Source of the DNA: Chryseobacterium sp. JM1
GTDB taxonomy: Bacteria; Bacteroidota; Bacteroidia; Flavobacteriales; Weeksellaceae
DNA: 64,000 nucleotides
Direction: 5' to 3'
Assembly: GCF_000737715.1 (NCBI RefSeq)
Contig: NZ_JPRN01000016.1
Location: forward strand, 1 to 64,000
The notes below the pieces were generated by a model that saw only the letters and a program-made list of their open reading frames with translations, was not told where the DNA came from and made no database searches. Shown here one piece after another: positions 17,651 through 27,463 of the stretch. The translations under genes were made by a program, and so were the position numbers. Each line of letters begins with the position of its first letter. The stretch's first letter is position 1.

Positions 17651-19719
17651 TTTTTGCTTGTTTTAGCTTTTAAATATTTGTAGGTTTCTATTTGAGAACG
17701 GCATTCCTTTTTATCATTCCTGACATACTCGTTGCTCAATTTTTTGTCTAAAATACGAGCTTTTACGTTATCTCTCAACTGAATGTCCAGAATATCTTTC
17801 AATTCCTTCTTTAACTCCTTGTCTGTGATCTTCGCGGCGGCCTCAATTCTGTAGTCCAGATTTCGGGTCATCCAGTCGGCAGATGAGATGTAGATGTCTT
17901 CTGCGCCTTTATTATAGAAATACATGACCCTGGCATGCTCCAGGTATTCGTCTACGATACTGATCGCTTTTATTTTTTCTTTAAATTCCCTTTGATTCAC
18001 CGGACAATAGATTCCTCTGACAATGGTTTTGGTGACTACTCCGGCTTGGGCTGCTTCATAGAGCTTTTCTATCAGAGCTCTGTCACTCATAGAGTTGGCT
18101 TTGACGATGATCTCTGCTTTTCTTCCTGCTTTGGCTTCTTCAATTTCCTTATCGATATGGTGAACGATCTTTTCACGCATATACTGCGGGCAGATCATCA
18201 GATTTTTACACGTTTTCAAGACTGGAAGGAAATCATCTTTCGGTTTTTTCAGGACATTAAATACCTTATTGATATCTGCCATGATGCCACGGTCAGCCGT
18301 CATCAGTAAATGGTCACCGTAGATTCTTGCCGTTTTTTCATTGAAATTTCCGGTACTTACAAAGCCATATTGGAGTGTTTTATTGTGGGACCTTTTTTTA
18401 ATAATACAAAGTTTGGCGTGCACTTTTTTGTTCGGAAGACCTACAAGTACATTGATTCCCTCTGGCTCAAACATTTCTTTCCACTTCAGATTGGATTCTT
18501 CATCAAATCTTGCCTGAAGTTCCAGCATAACCGTTACTTCCTTACCATTTCTTGCTGCATAGATCAGAGCATTACTGATTTTTGAGTTGCCGGCAAGACG
18601 GTACGCTGTAATTTGGATAGATTTTACATCCGGATCCATCGCCGCTTCACGCAGAAGATCAATCACAGGGTTGTATTTGTGATAAGGGAAGGAGAGAAGA
18701 ACATCTTTCTTTAAAATAACATCGGTGACTCTTTCACCATGTTCAAAAGCCTGGTGTGTAAAGGAAGATCTCTCCACCGGTCTTTCATAGGTTTCAAATA
18801 CATCAGGAAAATCCATAAAGTGTTTGAAATTGTGAATTTTTCCACCCGGAATGATGCTGTCTTTTTTCGTTAAATTTAATTTTCGGATAAGAAGCTCCAG
18901 CAGGGCTTTATCCATATCTTTATCAAAAACAAAACGGGTAGGTTTTCCTTTCCTTCTGTTTTTAAGTCCTTTTTCTATTTTTTCTGCGAAGTTGGTCCGG
19001 ATATCATTGTCCAGTTCCAGTTCGGCATCTTTAGTTACCTTGAAAGCGTTGGCCGCAAATTCGTCATAGCCAAAATAGGAGAAAATATGCGGTAGGTTGA
19101 ACGTGATAACATCTTCAAGCAGCATGACATTTTTTTCTTCCGGATCTTCCGTTGGCAACAGGACAAATCTTCCCACAAATCGGGAAGGAATTTCTATAAT
19201 TGCATAATTACTGGAATACTGCCAGTCTTTTTTTCTCATCGCCACGCCCAGATAGAGACTTTTATCCCTTAAGTAAGGCATCGGCGTGTTTTCGTGAAGC
19301 AGAATAGGGATCACATTGGATTCTACTACATCATCAAAATACTCTCTTACGAATTCTTTTTGTTTGGCAGTAAGGTTTTTAGAAGTTTTAATAGAAACTT
19401 TAAGGCCGGCCATTTCAGCCTGAATGTGTTTCCAGGTCTTATCAAAATTCTGCTGCTGTCTGATCACGATTTCATTGATTCTCTGAAGAATCTTTGAAGG
19501 AGGCTGATAGAAAGATTCTGCAATCACTTTTTCTTTAAAATCCATTGCCCGCTTTAATCCGGCTACACGTACTCTGAAAAATTCATCTAAATTGTTGGAG
19601 AAAATTCCAAGGAAACGTATTCTTAAATGTAAAGGAACATTTTCGTCCATGGCTTCCTGTAAAACCCTTTCATTGAAAGCAAGCCATGTAATATCTCGCG
19701 GATTAAAGTGTACTGACAT
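17647..19719 (-). CDS. ppk1: polyphosphate kinase 1
   Basis: Membrane-associated enzyme of 690 aa that reversibly makes inorganic polyphosphate from ATP. Visible marks are the N-terminal helical domain with FLGIFSNNLDEFFRVRV, the middle domain SYFGYDEF, and the catalytic PLD-like halves containing KVHAKLCII, whose His434 is the expected phospho-histidine, plus YGFVSTGNFNEKTARIYGDH. The length matches the family. The partner exopolyphosphatase overlaps the 3' end by 4 nt. Confidence 0.96.
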   Translation of the reverse strand: MSVHFNPRDITWLAFNERVLQEAMDENVPLHLRIRFLGIFSNNLDEFFRVRVAGLKRAMDFKEKVIAESFYQPPSKILQRINEIVIRQQQNFDKTWKHIQAEMAGLKVSIKTSKNLTAKQKEFVREYFDDVVESNVIPILLHENTPMPYLRDKSLYLGVAMRKKDWQYSSNYAIIEIPSRFVGRFVLLPTEDPEEKNVMLLEDVITFNLPHIFSYFGYDEFAANAFKVTKDAELELDNDIRTNFAEKIEKGLKNRRKGKPTRFVFDKDMDKALLELLIRKLNLTKKDSIIPGGKIHNFKHFMDFPDVFETYERPVERSSFTHQAFEHGERVTDVILKKDVLLSFPYHKYNPVIDLLREAAMDPDVKSIQITAYRLAGNSKISNALIYAARNGKEVTVMLELQARFDEESNLKWKEMFEPEGINVLVGLPNKKVHAKLCIIKKRSHNKTLQYGFVSTGNFNEKTARIYGDHLLMTADRGIMADINKVFNVLKKPKDDFLPVLKTCKNLMICPQYMREKIVHHIDKEIEEAKAGRKAEIIVKANSMSDRALIEKLYEAAQAGVVTKTIVRGIYCPVNQREFKEKIKAISIVDEYLEHARVMYFYNKGAEDIYISSADWMTRNLDYRIEAAAKITDKELKKELKDILDIQLRDNVKARILDKKLSNEYVRNDKKECRSQIETYKYLKAKTSKK

Positions 19720-19987
19720 TCTAAAGTGTATATTTTATCAAAAATAGCAATTCATAAAGTTCTGTTCTCTATTTTCAAGGTTAAACTTTGATTAATTTTT
19801 TAACAGAATTATCATAAAATATATTTTAACACTAGTTTAGTCATTTTCTGATCGTTAAATTTTTATCAATACTATATTGAATTTTGTATTTTATGGTATT
19901 ATCAACAAACATATACGTGATATGTTATTTTGGTTTTTGTGGTGGCATAAAAGATCGTAATTTCGAGCTCAGAGTTAATAATATATT

Positions 19988-19995
19988 TATATTTG
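19988..19995 (+). promoter_or_regulatory. -7 box (TATATTTG) for the M43 protease gene
   Basis: Perfect TAnnTTTG 22 bp before the ATG at 20017. It overlaps an upstream in-frame ATG at 19993, which argues for the later start. The divergent spacer 19720-20016 (297 bp) shows nothing else. Confidence 0.6.
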
Positions 19996-20016
19996 TTTCA
20001 TATACATTTATTAGTT

Positions 20017-21243
20017 ATGAAAAAATTTTTACTCTTATCAGTGGGCCTATTAATGGCCAACGTTTACGGACAGCGGGAATGCGGAACTACTCAAAAGATG
20101 AATGAATTCTTTGCCAGAAACCCACAGGCTTTGGTAAAGAAACAAGATCTGAGAAATTTTCTTACAAGCAAAAATACAGCTGGAAAAAATGTACAGACGG
20201 TCATTACAGTTCCTATTGTAGTACACGTTTTATATAAAAATACGACACAGAACATTTCCGACGCTCAGATTGCATCCCAGATTGCAGTATTGAATAATGA
20301 CTTCAGAAAACTGAATGCGGATTTTAATACGGTGGTCCCTGCGCCATTTAAGCCTGCAGGAGCAGATATGGAGCTGGCGTTCTGTATGGCAACAAGAGAT
20401 CCAAGTGGCAATCCTACCAATGGTATTGAACGAAAATCTGTAGCTTCCAACTTTAATTTTGCCGATGATTATTATCTGGCTACCGGACTTACAGCGTGGG
20501 ATCCTACCAAATATCTGAACATCTGGGTAGGAGATATGCCAAGTCCTTATTTGGGCTGGGCTTATCTGCCGGATGCTGCCGGATTTCCTGAGGATGGTTT
20601 AGCCATTGGATACAAATACTTCGGAACCACAGGTGCTGCACAGTTTCCTTACAACGGAGGAAGAACGGCCACCCATGAAATTGGTCACTATTTTGGACTT
20701 CTGCACCCTTGGGGGGAAGATGACAGTGCTTGTGGAACACCTGATAATGATGACGGATGTGCCGATACTCCTGCTACCAATAATCCTTATTTCGGAGGAA
20801 ATGTCTTCCCCGATAATACCAATATGTGCTCACCTTCAGATAATGGTGCCATGTTTATGAATTTTATGGATTATGTTACCGATACCGAGATGGCCCTTTT
20901 TACCAACGATCAGAAAACTATTAAAACCAATACCATGTCCGGACCCAGAGCAAGTCTTCTGAACTCAAACGGATGTGCGTTTTTATCAGTGAATGAAGTG
21001 GAAAAAGCCAATTCTATCAATCTGTTCCCAAACCCAACTACACAGTATATATCTATTGCATCACCACTGGCAAAAATTGATGAAGTTGAAATTTTCAATG
21101 CTGAAGGCAGACTGATGAAAAAATCATTCATTAAAAATGAAACGGATCAAATTGATGTAAAAGATTTCGCAAGCGGAGTATATTATGTCAGAACTTACAA
21201 CGGTAAAGATTTTGTCAAATCGATGAAGTTTATCAAAAAATAA
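20017..21243 (+). CDS. type IX-secreted M43 zinc metalloprotease
   Basis: Extracellular metalloprotease of 408 aa in the pappalysin/cytophagalysin (M43B) family. A signal peptide (MKKFLLLSVGLLMANVYGQ) is followed by a short pro-region. The zinc site is THEIGHYFGLLHPWGE (HExxHxxGxxH) at about residues 218-233. The downstream MNFMDYVTD is the Met-turn, with conserved Cys pairs around it. The C-terminus is a type IX sorting domain (LFPNPTTQYISI ... GVYYVRTYNGKDFVKSMKF). It stands alone, followed by a terminator at 21273-21295. Confidence 0.92.
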   Translation: MKKFLLLSVGLLMANVYGQRECGTTQKMNEFFARNPQALVKKQDLRNFLTSKNTAGKNVQTVITVPIVVHVLYKNTTQNISDAQIASQIAVLNNDFRKLNADFNTVVPAPFKPAGADMELAFCMATRDPSGNPTNGIERKSVASNFNFADDYYLATGLTAWDPTKYLNIWVGDMPSPYLGWAYLPDAAGFPEDGLAIGYKYFGTTGAAQFPYNGGRTATHEIGHYFGLLHPWGEDDSACGTPDNDDGCADTPATNNPYFGGNVFPDNTNMCSPSDNGAMFMNFMDYVTDTEMALFTNDQKTIKTNTMSGPRASLLNSNGCAFLSVNEVEKANSINLFPNPTTQYISIASPLAKIDEVEIFNAEGRLMKKSFIKNETDQIDVKDFASGVYYVRTYNGKDFVKSMKFIKK

Positions 21244-21272
21244 GTGAAAATATTTCCAATATCAGTTCAATT

Positions 21273-21302
21273 AAACCCCGATTCATTCGGGGTTTAATTT
21301 TT
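21273..21302 (+). terminator. terminator after the M43 protease gene
   Basis: AAACCCCG / CGGGGTTT around ATTCATT, then AATTTTTATT. Confidence 0.75.
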
Positions 21303-21397
21303 ATTATGTCATTTTGTCACAAAATACGGGATGGTACAGATATTGAGAAATTGAGAGTGTAAATTAAAATATAAAAATTAGAAAAAATATAAATATT

Positions 21398-23302
21398 ATG
21401 AGTAAAATAATTGGAATTGACTTAGGAACAACCAACTCTTGTGTTGCTGTAATGGAGGGGAAAGACCCTGTTGTTATCCCTAACGCTGAAGGTAAAAGAA
21501 CAACTCCGTCTATCGTAGCATTTACAGAAGATGGTGAGAGAAAAGTAGGGGATCCTGCAAAAAGACAGGCTGTAACGAATCCAAAGAAAACTGTATACTC
21601 TATCAAGAGATTTATCGGTACTCATTTTAAGGAAGATGCTAAAGAAATTTCAAGAGTACCTTATGAAGTAGTAGCAGGACCTAATGATACTGTAAAAGTA
21701 AAAATCGACGACAGAGAATATACACCACAGGAAATTTCTGCAATGACGCTTCAGAAAATGAAGAAAACTGCTGAAGATTATCTTGGTCAGGAAGTAACAA
21801 GAGCAGTAATCACTGTTCCGGCTTATTTCAACGATGCACAGAGACAGGCTACTAAAGAAGCTGGAGAAATCGCAGGTCTTAAAGTAGAAAGAATCATCAA
21901 CGAGCCTACCGCTGCTGCATTAGCTTACGGTTTGGATAAGAGCCACAAAGATCAGAAGATCGCTGTATATGACCTTGGAGGGGGTACTTTCGATATCTCT
22001 ATCCTTGATTTAGGAGACGGTGTATTCGAAGTATTGTCTACAAACGGTGATACTCACTTAGGAGGTGATGACTTTGATGATGTGATCATCAACTGGATGG
22101 CAGACGAATTCAAAGCTGAAGAAGGTGTAGAATTAAAAACTGACGCTATCGCTCTTCAAAGATTAAAAGAAGCTGCTGAAAAAGCAAAAATCGAGTTGTC
22201 TTCTTCAGCACAGACTGAGATCAACTTACCATATATCACGGCTACAGCTACAGGTCCTAAACACTTAGTGAAGACTTTAACTAAAGCTAAATTCGAGCAG
22301 TTAGCTTCTGATCTTGTAAGAAGATCTATGGAGCCGGTAGCAAAAGCGTTGAAAGATGCAGGTTTATCAACTTCTGATATCGATGAAGTACTATTGGTAG
22401 GAGGTTCTACTAGAATCCCGATCATTCAGGAAGAAGTAGAAAAATTCTTCGGTAAAAAACCTTCAAAAGGAGTTAACCCGGATGAGGTAGTTGCTGTTGG
22501 AGCTGCTATTCAGGGAGGAGTATTGACAGGAGACGTTACAGATGTATTGCTTCTTGACGTTACGCCGCTTTCTCTGGGTATCGAAACAATGGGTTCTGTA
22601 TTCACTAAATTAATTGATGCGAACACTACAATCCCAACTAAAAAATCTGAAGTATTCTCTACAGCTTCTGACAACCAGCCGGCTGTAAGCATCAGAGTAG
22701 GACAAGGAGAAAGAGCAATGTTCAACGATAACAAAGAGATCGGAAGATTTGATCTTTCTGATATTCCACCTGCACCAAGAGGAGTTCCTCAGATTGAAGT
22801 AACTTTCGATATTGATGCGAATGGTATCCTGAACGTTTCTGCTAAAGATAAAGGAACAGGAAAAGAGCAAACGATCAAAATTCAGGCTTCTTCAGGTCTT
22901 TCTGACGAAGAAATCGAAAGAATGAAGAAAGAAGCTCAGGAAAACTCTGCAGCAGATGCTAAGAAAAAAGAAGAAGTTGAAATCTTCAACAAAGCTGACG
23001 GATTGATCTTCCAGACTGAAAAGCAATTGAAAGAATTCGGTGACAAACTTTCTGCTGACAAAAAAGCAGCAGTAGAAGCAGCTCACACAGAATTGAAAGC
23101 AGCTTTCGAAACTAAAAATGTTGACGATGTAAAAGCTAAAACAGAAGCTTTAGATGCAGCATGGATGGCCGCTTCAGAAGAAATGTATGCAGCTGGACAA
23201 CAAGCTCAGGGTGGAGACGCCGGAGCAGGTGCTCAAAACGCCGGAGCTAATGCAGGAGGTGCAGATGATGTACAGGATGCAGACTTCGAAGAAGTAAAAT
23301 AA
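21398..23302 (+). CDS. dnaK: Hsp70 chaperone DnaK
   Basis: ATP-dependent cytoplasmic chaperone of 634 aa. The nucleotide-binding domain begins IIGIDLGTTNSCVAVMEG and contains VYDLGGGTFDISIL. The interdomain linker VTDVLLLDVTPLSLGIET leads to the substrate-binding domain, a helical lid, and a Gly/Ala-rich tail ending DADFEEVK. All Hsp70 signatures are intact. No dnaJ or grpE lies next to it. No CIRCE-like element was recognised upstream. Confidence 0.98.
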   Translation: MSKIIGIDLGTTNSCVAVMEGKDPVVIPNAEGKRTTPSIVAFTEDGERKVGDPAKRQAVTNPKKTVYSIKRFIGTHFKEDAKEISRVPYEVVAGPNDTVKVKIDDREYTPQEISAMTLQKMKKTAEDYLGQEVTRAVITVPAYFNDAQRQATKEAGEIAGLKVERIINEPTAAALAYGLDKSHKDQKIAVYDLGGGTFDISILDLGDGVFEVLSTNGDTHLGGDDFDDVIINWMADEFKAEEGVELKTDAIALQRLKEAAEKAKIELSSSAQTEINLPYITATATGPKHLVKTLTKAKFEQLASDLVRRSMEPVAKALKDAGLSTSDIDEVLLVGGSTRIPIIQEEVEKFFGKKPSKGVNPDEVVAVGAAIQGGVLTGDVTDVLLLDVTPLSLGIETMGSVFTKLIDANTTIPTKKSEVFSTASDNQPAVSIRVGQGERAMFNDNKEIGRFDLSDIPPAPRGVPQIEVTFDIDANGILNVSAKDKGTGKEQTIKIQASSGLSDEEIERMKKEAQENSAADAKKKEEVEIFNKADGLIFQTEKQLKEFGDKLSADKKAAVEAAHTELKAAFETKNVDDVKAKTEALDAAWMAASEEMYAAGQQAQGGDAGAGAQNAGANAGGADDVQDADFEEVK

Positions 23303-23625
23303 TAAGTGTAAGGTAACACTTACCTTTAATATACAACCGCAGTAGACCTAGTTTACTGCGGTTTTTTGTTGTGAATTATATGAGTTATTTAAGGTGGGTG
23401 TATATGATGGAATGGAATGACACTTTGATTATTGTTAAAAAATATTCATGATAATTTAAGAATGAATAAATTATAATTTAGTTTTAATATGTATCTTTGT
23501 TTTTATTTAGAATAATTAAATATTAATATATAAAAATGAATTGATCTCCTGCAAATTGTTATCGTATAATCTCAATCAATTAATCCACGATACGTTTTGC
23601 AGCCTTATTAAAACTAAAAAAAACT
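23303..23625. other. intergenic region between dnaK and the acyltransferase gene
   Basis: The first 70 bp hold the dnaK terminator. A -7 box TATCTTTG lies at 23492-23499, which would give the next gene a leader of roughly 120 nt. The rest is A+T-rich. No conserved RNA structure was recognised. Confidence 0.5.
23335..23369 (+). terminator. terminator after dnaK
   Basis: AACCGCAGTA / TACTGCGGTT (23335-23344, 23354-23363) followed by a T run. A smaller dyad AAGTGT-N6-ACACTT lies just before it. Confidence 0.85.
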
Positions 23626-24738
23626 ATGGAAAAGCAAAGCAAAAGAATTGCAGCACTGGATTTAATCAAAGGGATGAGTGTCATCGGCATGATTATCATC
23701 CATACCTTACTTATTTACGCGAATGTGAAGTCGCAGTCGGAGACCGCTGTAGGGAGTTTCATTGTCTTTCTCGGCAGAGGAACTTCTATTTTTCTGATCT
23801 GTATGGGGATCACCTTTATGACGTCCAGTCATCAGAGTCTTAAAAGCTCAATAAAACGGGGCGGTTTACTTTTATTAGCTGCTTTTTTCATGAACTTTAT
23901 GAAGTTTATTGTTCCGGCAGTTTTAGGTTTCGCTCCTGATCATTTTATTCAGAAATACGGATGGCACGGCCCGATAGAACAACAGTATATGTATCTGGTC
24001 ATGCTGGGAGATATCTTACAATTGGCCGGTATTTCCTTACTGTTTGTCGGCTTTATCCGGGAGTATGTGAAAAATAAATATGCTATTCTGGCGATAGGAT
24101 TACTGATCGCATTGGTATCCAGAGAAGTCAGCGGAACTATTATTGATTATCCGGTGATCAATTATATCACAGATCTTTTTTTCAGCAATGATTATCCTGC
24201 TTATATCTATTTTCCAGTATTTCCGTGGATGTCTTTTATAATCATCGGAATGTTTTTTGGAAAATGGTTTCTGGAACTGAACCACGACAGCAAGAAATTA
24301 TTCAGGAATATGCTGTATGTAGGATTGGTGTTCGTCGCTATTGGAGCTCCTTTGGTTTTCGGATTTGATGCCTATAATTACAATGGTTTTTATCACATGG
24401 GACCCGGGGGAGTGATCTATTTTGCCGGATGGACATTGATTTTCTTATGGATTATTTTCAGGATCACCTTAAAAATAAAAGATAATGCATTCACCAGCCT
24501 TTTAAAATACTGCAGCAGAAACCTGACCTCAATGTATATGATCCAATGGATATTGATTTCCTGGGGTAAAGGAATTTTCGGATACAGACAGCATGGCATC
24601 GGATCCGTATTATTGTTAATTGTACTTTATATGATTCTGACATTTTCAGTTCAGAAATTACTGGATCTCTTGAAAAAGAAAAAAACGGTGATCGTTCTTG
24701 AACAGCCTATTTCAGTGGATGAAACTGTACTGAAGTGA
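23626..24738 (+). CDS. multipass membrane acyltransferase-like protein (DUF1624/HGSNAT type)
   Basis: Inner-membrane protein of 370 aa with about ten hydrophobic segments. It opens RIAALDLIKGMSVIGMIIIH, the R-x-x-x-x-D-x-x-R/K-G motif at the head of heparan-alpha-glucosaminide N-acetyltransferase-like proteins. Family knowledge suggests transfer of acetyl groups across the membrane to a glycan; the substrate here is unknown. It is monocistronic, and no cognate glycan genes are nearby. Confidence 0.78.
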   Translation: MEKQSKRIAALDLIKGMSVIGMIIIHTLLIYANVKSQSETAVGSFIVFLGRGTSIFLICMGITFMTSSHQSLKSSIKRGGLLLLAAFFMNFMKFIVPAVLGFAPDHFIQKYGWHGPIEQQYMYLVMLGDILQLAGISLLFVGFIREYVKNKYAILAIGLLIALVSREVSGTIIDYPVINYITDLFFSNDYPAYIYFPVFPWMSFIIIGMFFGKWFLELNHDSKKLFRNMLYVGLVFVAIGAPLVFGFDAYNYNGFYHMGPGGVIYFAGWTLIFLWIIFRITLKIKDNAFTSLLKYCSRNLTSMYMIQWILISWGKGIFGYRQHGIGSVLLLIVLYMILTFSVQKLLDLLKKKKTVIVLEQPISVDETVLK

Positions 24739-24868
24739 TCATGTAAAGAAAGCAGGAACGGAAAATGGCAGTTATTGTTTTTTTTAATTGAATTAAATTA
24801 TTTTCATATCATACAGGTTTGGCTTGTTTTATGTTATATTTATCAAACTAACTTAAAAAAAAGACAAT

Positions 24869-25201
24869 ATGAAAAAGAATGTATTGACCTTATTAGCATT
24901 CGGTCTATTATCAACAGCTGTTCATGCTCAGGAAACAGTAAAGCAGGAAGCAAAAAATGTAGGTAATGCCATTGAAAAAGGAGCAAAAGCCACGGAAAAA
25001 GGAGTTAAAGATGGCGCTGACTGGGTTGGAGACAAAGCTAAGAAAGGAGCAACAGCTACAAAAAAAGGGGTTAAAAAAAGCACAAAATGGGTAGGTAAAA
25101 CAGCCACCAAAGGTGCGAAAAGCGTTAAAAAGACCGCTGTAAAAGGCGCAGATGCAGTTGCAGACGGTTATAAAGATGTAAAAGCAGATTTGAAAAAATA
25201 A
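24869..25201 (+). CDS. secreted lysine/alanine-rich repeat protein
   Basis: Protein of 110 aa: a signal peptide (MKKNVLTLLAFGLLSTAVHA) followed by a tail built of degenerate 11-15-residue repeats around KGAKATEKGVKDGADWVG and KGVKKSTKWVGKTATKGA. The mature part is very basic, with almost no large hydrophobics except periodic Trp/Val. That gives amphipathic helices similar in style to LEA group 3 or histone H1-like tails. I do not recognise a named family. A clear terminator follows. Confidence 0.8.
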   Translation: MKKNVLTLLAFGLLSTAVHAQETVKQEAKNVGNAIEKGAKATEKGVKDGADWVGDKAKKGATATKKGVKKSTKWVGKTATKGAKSVKKTAVKGADAVADGYKDVKADLKK

Positions 25202-25220
25202 TCTTTCAGAAAAATATAAT

Positions 25221-25254
25221 AAAACGGCTTCAACAACAGAAGTCGTTTTTTTTA
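25221..25254 (+). terminator. terminator after the lysine-rich gene
   Basis: AAAACGGCTTC / GAAGTCGTTTT (one G-T pair) followed by a T run. Confidence 0.8.
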
Positions 25255-25381
25255 TACAAAAGCTTAAAGTGTTAATGACATGAGATTTATATCTTTTGGA
25301 AGTAAGACATTGCAGCATAAGTAGAAGATATCAAAGGAAAAATTTCTAACTTCGTACAGGTAAACCTAAAACAAAATTTAA

Positions 25382-25900
25382 ATGAAATTTTTTAAAGTAA
25401 TCCTTGTTGCCTCTTTATTTCTGTTTCAGCTGAATGCTGCACAGGAAAAGGCAGATGTAGAACTGAATAAAGCGCTTACAGAAGCTAAAGCTCAGAAGAA
25501 AAATGTTTTGTTGGTATTCCATGCTTCATGGTGTGGCTGGTGTAAGCTGATGGAGAAAAACATGAACCTTCCTGAAACCAAACCTATTTTCGATAAGAAA
25601 TTTGTAACTACCTACATCGATGTTCAGGAAAGAGGGGAAAAGAAAAAACTTGAAAATCCTGGCGGGCAGGAACTGATGAACAAGTACAAAGGAGAAAATG
25701 CCGGACTTCCTTTCTGGCTGATCCTGAATCCAAAAGGAGAGGTGCTTGCCGATTCTTTCGACAGTAAAGGAGACAATTTAGGATCTCCCGCAACGCCTGA
25801 AGAAGTTTCCACATTTATGGCCAAGCTGGAAAAAAGCTCAAAAATGAATAAAGAAGAACTTCTGACCATTCAGAAAGTATTTGTGAAAAAAGATAAATAA
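25382..25900 (+). CDS. periplasmic thioredoxin-fold protein
   Basis: Secreted thioredoxin-like protein of 172 aa (Thioredoxin_7/DUF255-like). A signal peptide (FKVILVASLFLFQLNAAQ) is followed by HASWCGWCKLMEKNM, with the active-site CGWC at about residues 56-59, and the cis-Pro region NAGLPFWLILNPKGE. It probably reduces or isomerises disulfides in the periplasm, or protects from oxidation. It is monocistronic, with a bidirectional terminator at 25907-25937. Confidence 0.88.
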   Translation: MKFFKVILVASLFLFQLNAAQEKADVELNKALTEAKAQKKNVLLVFHASWCGWCKLMEKNMNLPETKPIFDKKFVTTYIDVQERGEKKKLENPGGQELMNKYKGENAGLPFWLILNPKGEVLADSFDSKGDNLGSPATPEEVSTFMAKLEKSSKMNKEELLTIQKVFVKKDK

Positions 25901-25906
25901 AAAGAA

Positions 25907-25938
25907 ACTCCCCGGATGTATGGTCCGGGGAGTTTTTT
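25907..25938. terminator. bidirectional terminator between the thioredoxin and cytolysin genes
   Basis: AACTCCCCGGA / TCCGGGGAGTT with a 5' A run and a 3' T run, placed between convergent stop codons. Confidence 0.85.
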
Positions 25939-25988
25939 ATTCAGATGAAAAGCTCTGTAATCTGATCATACATCTGTAAAGTATCTTA

Positions 25989-27461
25989 TTAATCGATTAC
26001 AAGATAATTGTACTTGTCACTTGGTGCGATGCTGTATTCCACATCTTCTGTGTAGATGGGTACCACTTCACATCCGAATCTTCCCCTTGGTACACAAGGC
26101 CCATTTTCACGGGACAGCACCTGATTGGGAATACTCATATTAATATTCATTCCGGCATTTTGAAGAATGATGGGTTCATTGGTGGTGGTGTATGTCCATG
26201 GTCCATTCATACCGCCATTTTTTCTCCCTACTTTTGATATTTTGTTGATCACAAAGCGGATGCTCGGATGGGCAATTGTGTTGGTCTGGCTCTTACTGGA
26301 ATAGAAGTACAGTTTTAAGTCCACATTTCTGTTACGGCCGCTGGTGACATTTTCTTTCACCAGTTTTACATAAACCGGTGGATTTTTAATGTCAAATTTA
26401 AAGGTAGTTTTCACCGGGGAATTATCCTTTAAATAAGAGTATGTACAAAAAATCGGAACACCCGGCTGGCTTTTTGAGAAAGTTCCCTTAGAAATATGGT
26501 TCACAAAAGCTTCATATCCTTTGAAAGACTGTGCTGCGGTAACGCCGCTTCCGCCTATCAGATAAAGATTGAAATCCGCTCCGTTCAGGAAGTTTTTTTC
26601 CTCCTGAGTCAGATAGCTTTCACCCTTTACAAATAATTTACTGAATGATTCATTGATCGTCGTTCTTGCCGTCTCCGCCAATTCATTGGTTTCGATCGTT
26701 AAAACGCCCATTCTTCCGTAAGAAATAGAATTTACATACACTGGTTCTACACCGCCGCTGTCAAAATTATTGTCATTAACAAGCGATCCGGCTGGAATAT
26801 CCATATCCAGCGTGAAAGACGTCTGGTAAAATTTCACATAGAATCCCGTTCTTTTTGCGATCATCCCTTCTTCAATATTCGTAGATGAAGAGTTTTTACC
26901 GAATAAAGACCTTGTATTCACATTTGATCCGAAAGCTACTTTCAGCTCATCATAAGACGTAAACTGCTCCACACTGTAGCTAAGCGTTCCGTTCTGCGTA
27001 AAATCAGCAGACTGAATATAATCCTGTACCAACTGTCTTGTTTTGGATAAAGAAGGCTGATCTATGGTGAATGCTGTCTTTTTATTCAAAGCTGGAATAG
27101 ACATCGAAACCGTAACAGGCTTTACCGAAGCCGTAATGGGCTTAAAATTCATATCCTGTATGGAATTGCCTTTCAGAAGAGATCCCGGGAAAATGTACAT
27201 CTGAAGGTGGGGTAGCACGATAGATTCCGAAGATTCAAATTCTTTCGTTTCTATAAATTCTTCCGCATTGCCCCCTTTAGCAAGCATACTTGTATTCTTA
27301 CCGGATAATGCAGATGGATAGGTTCCGAATGAAGTCACATTCACCACCTGTTGCGGTGCACGTACCATTTCCTGGGCTTCTGCAGATCTTTCAAGCTCAT
27401 TCGTACAACTTTCTAAGGCAGCTATAGAGATAGCTGCCATTAGGAATATTAATTTTTTCAT
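25989..27461 (-). CDS. CDC-like pore-forming lipoprotein, long form B
   Basis: Member of the cholesterol-dependent cytolysin superfamily, 490 aa. The signal is lipoprotein-like (ISIAALESC, Cys19). Family marks are FYQTSFTLDMDIPAG, the pre-strand motif PVYVNSISYGRMGV (YGR at 248-250), DFNLYLIGGSG, and SQPGVPIFCTYSYLKDNS, which parallels the PISYTSVFLKDNS block of classical CDCs. An extra domain of about 130 aa follows (from about residue 360), with two Cys (GPCVPRGRFGCEV). The Trp-rich undecapeptide of classical CDCs is missing. It is likely the long partner of a two-component CDCL pore. The gene starts 2 nt after the short-form gene, so the two are co-transcribed. Confidence 0.88.
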   Translation of the reverse strand: MKKLIFLMAAISIAALESCTNELERSAEAQEMVRAPQQVVNVTSFGTYPSALSGKNTSMLAKGGNAEEFIETKEFESSESIVLPHLQMYIFPGSLLKGNSIQDMNFKPITASVKPVTVSMSIPALNKKTAFTIDQPSLSKTRQLVQDYIQSADFTQNGTLSYSVEQFTSYDELKVAFGSNVNTRSLFGKNSSSTNIEEGMIAKRTGFYVKFYQTSFTLDMDIPAGSLVNDNNFDSGGVEPVYVNSISYGRMGVLTIETNELAETARTTINESFSKLFVKGESYLTQEEKNFLNGADFNLYLIGGSGVTAAQSFKGYEAFVNHISKGTFSKSQPGVPIFCTYSYLKDNSPVKTTFKFDIKNPPVYVKLVKENVTSGRNRNVDLKLYFYSSKSQTNTIAHPSIRFVINKISKVGRKNGGMNGPWTYTTTNEPIILQNAGMNINMSIPNQVLSRENGPCVPRGRFGCEVVPIYTEDVEYSIAPSDKYNYLVID

Positions 27462-27463
27462 GT

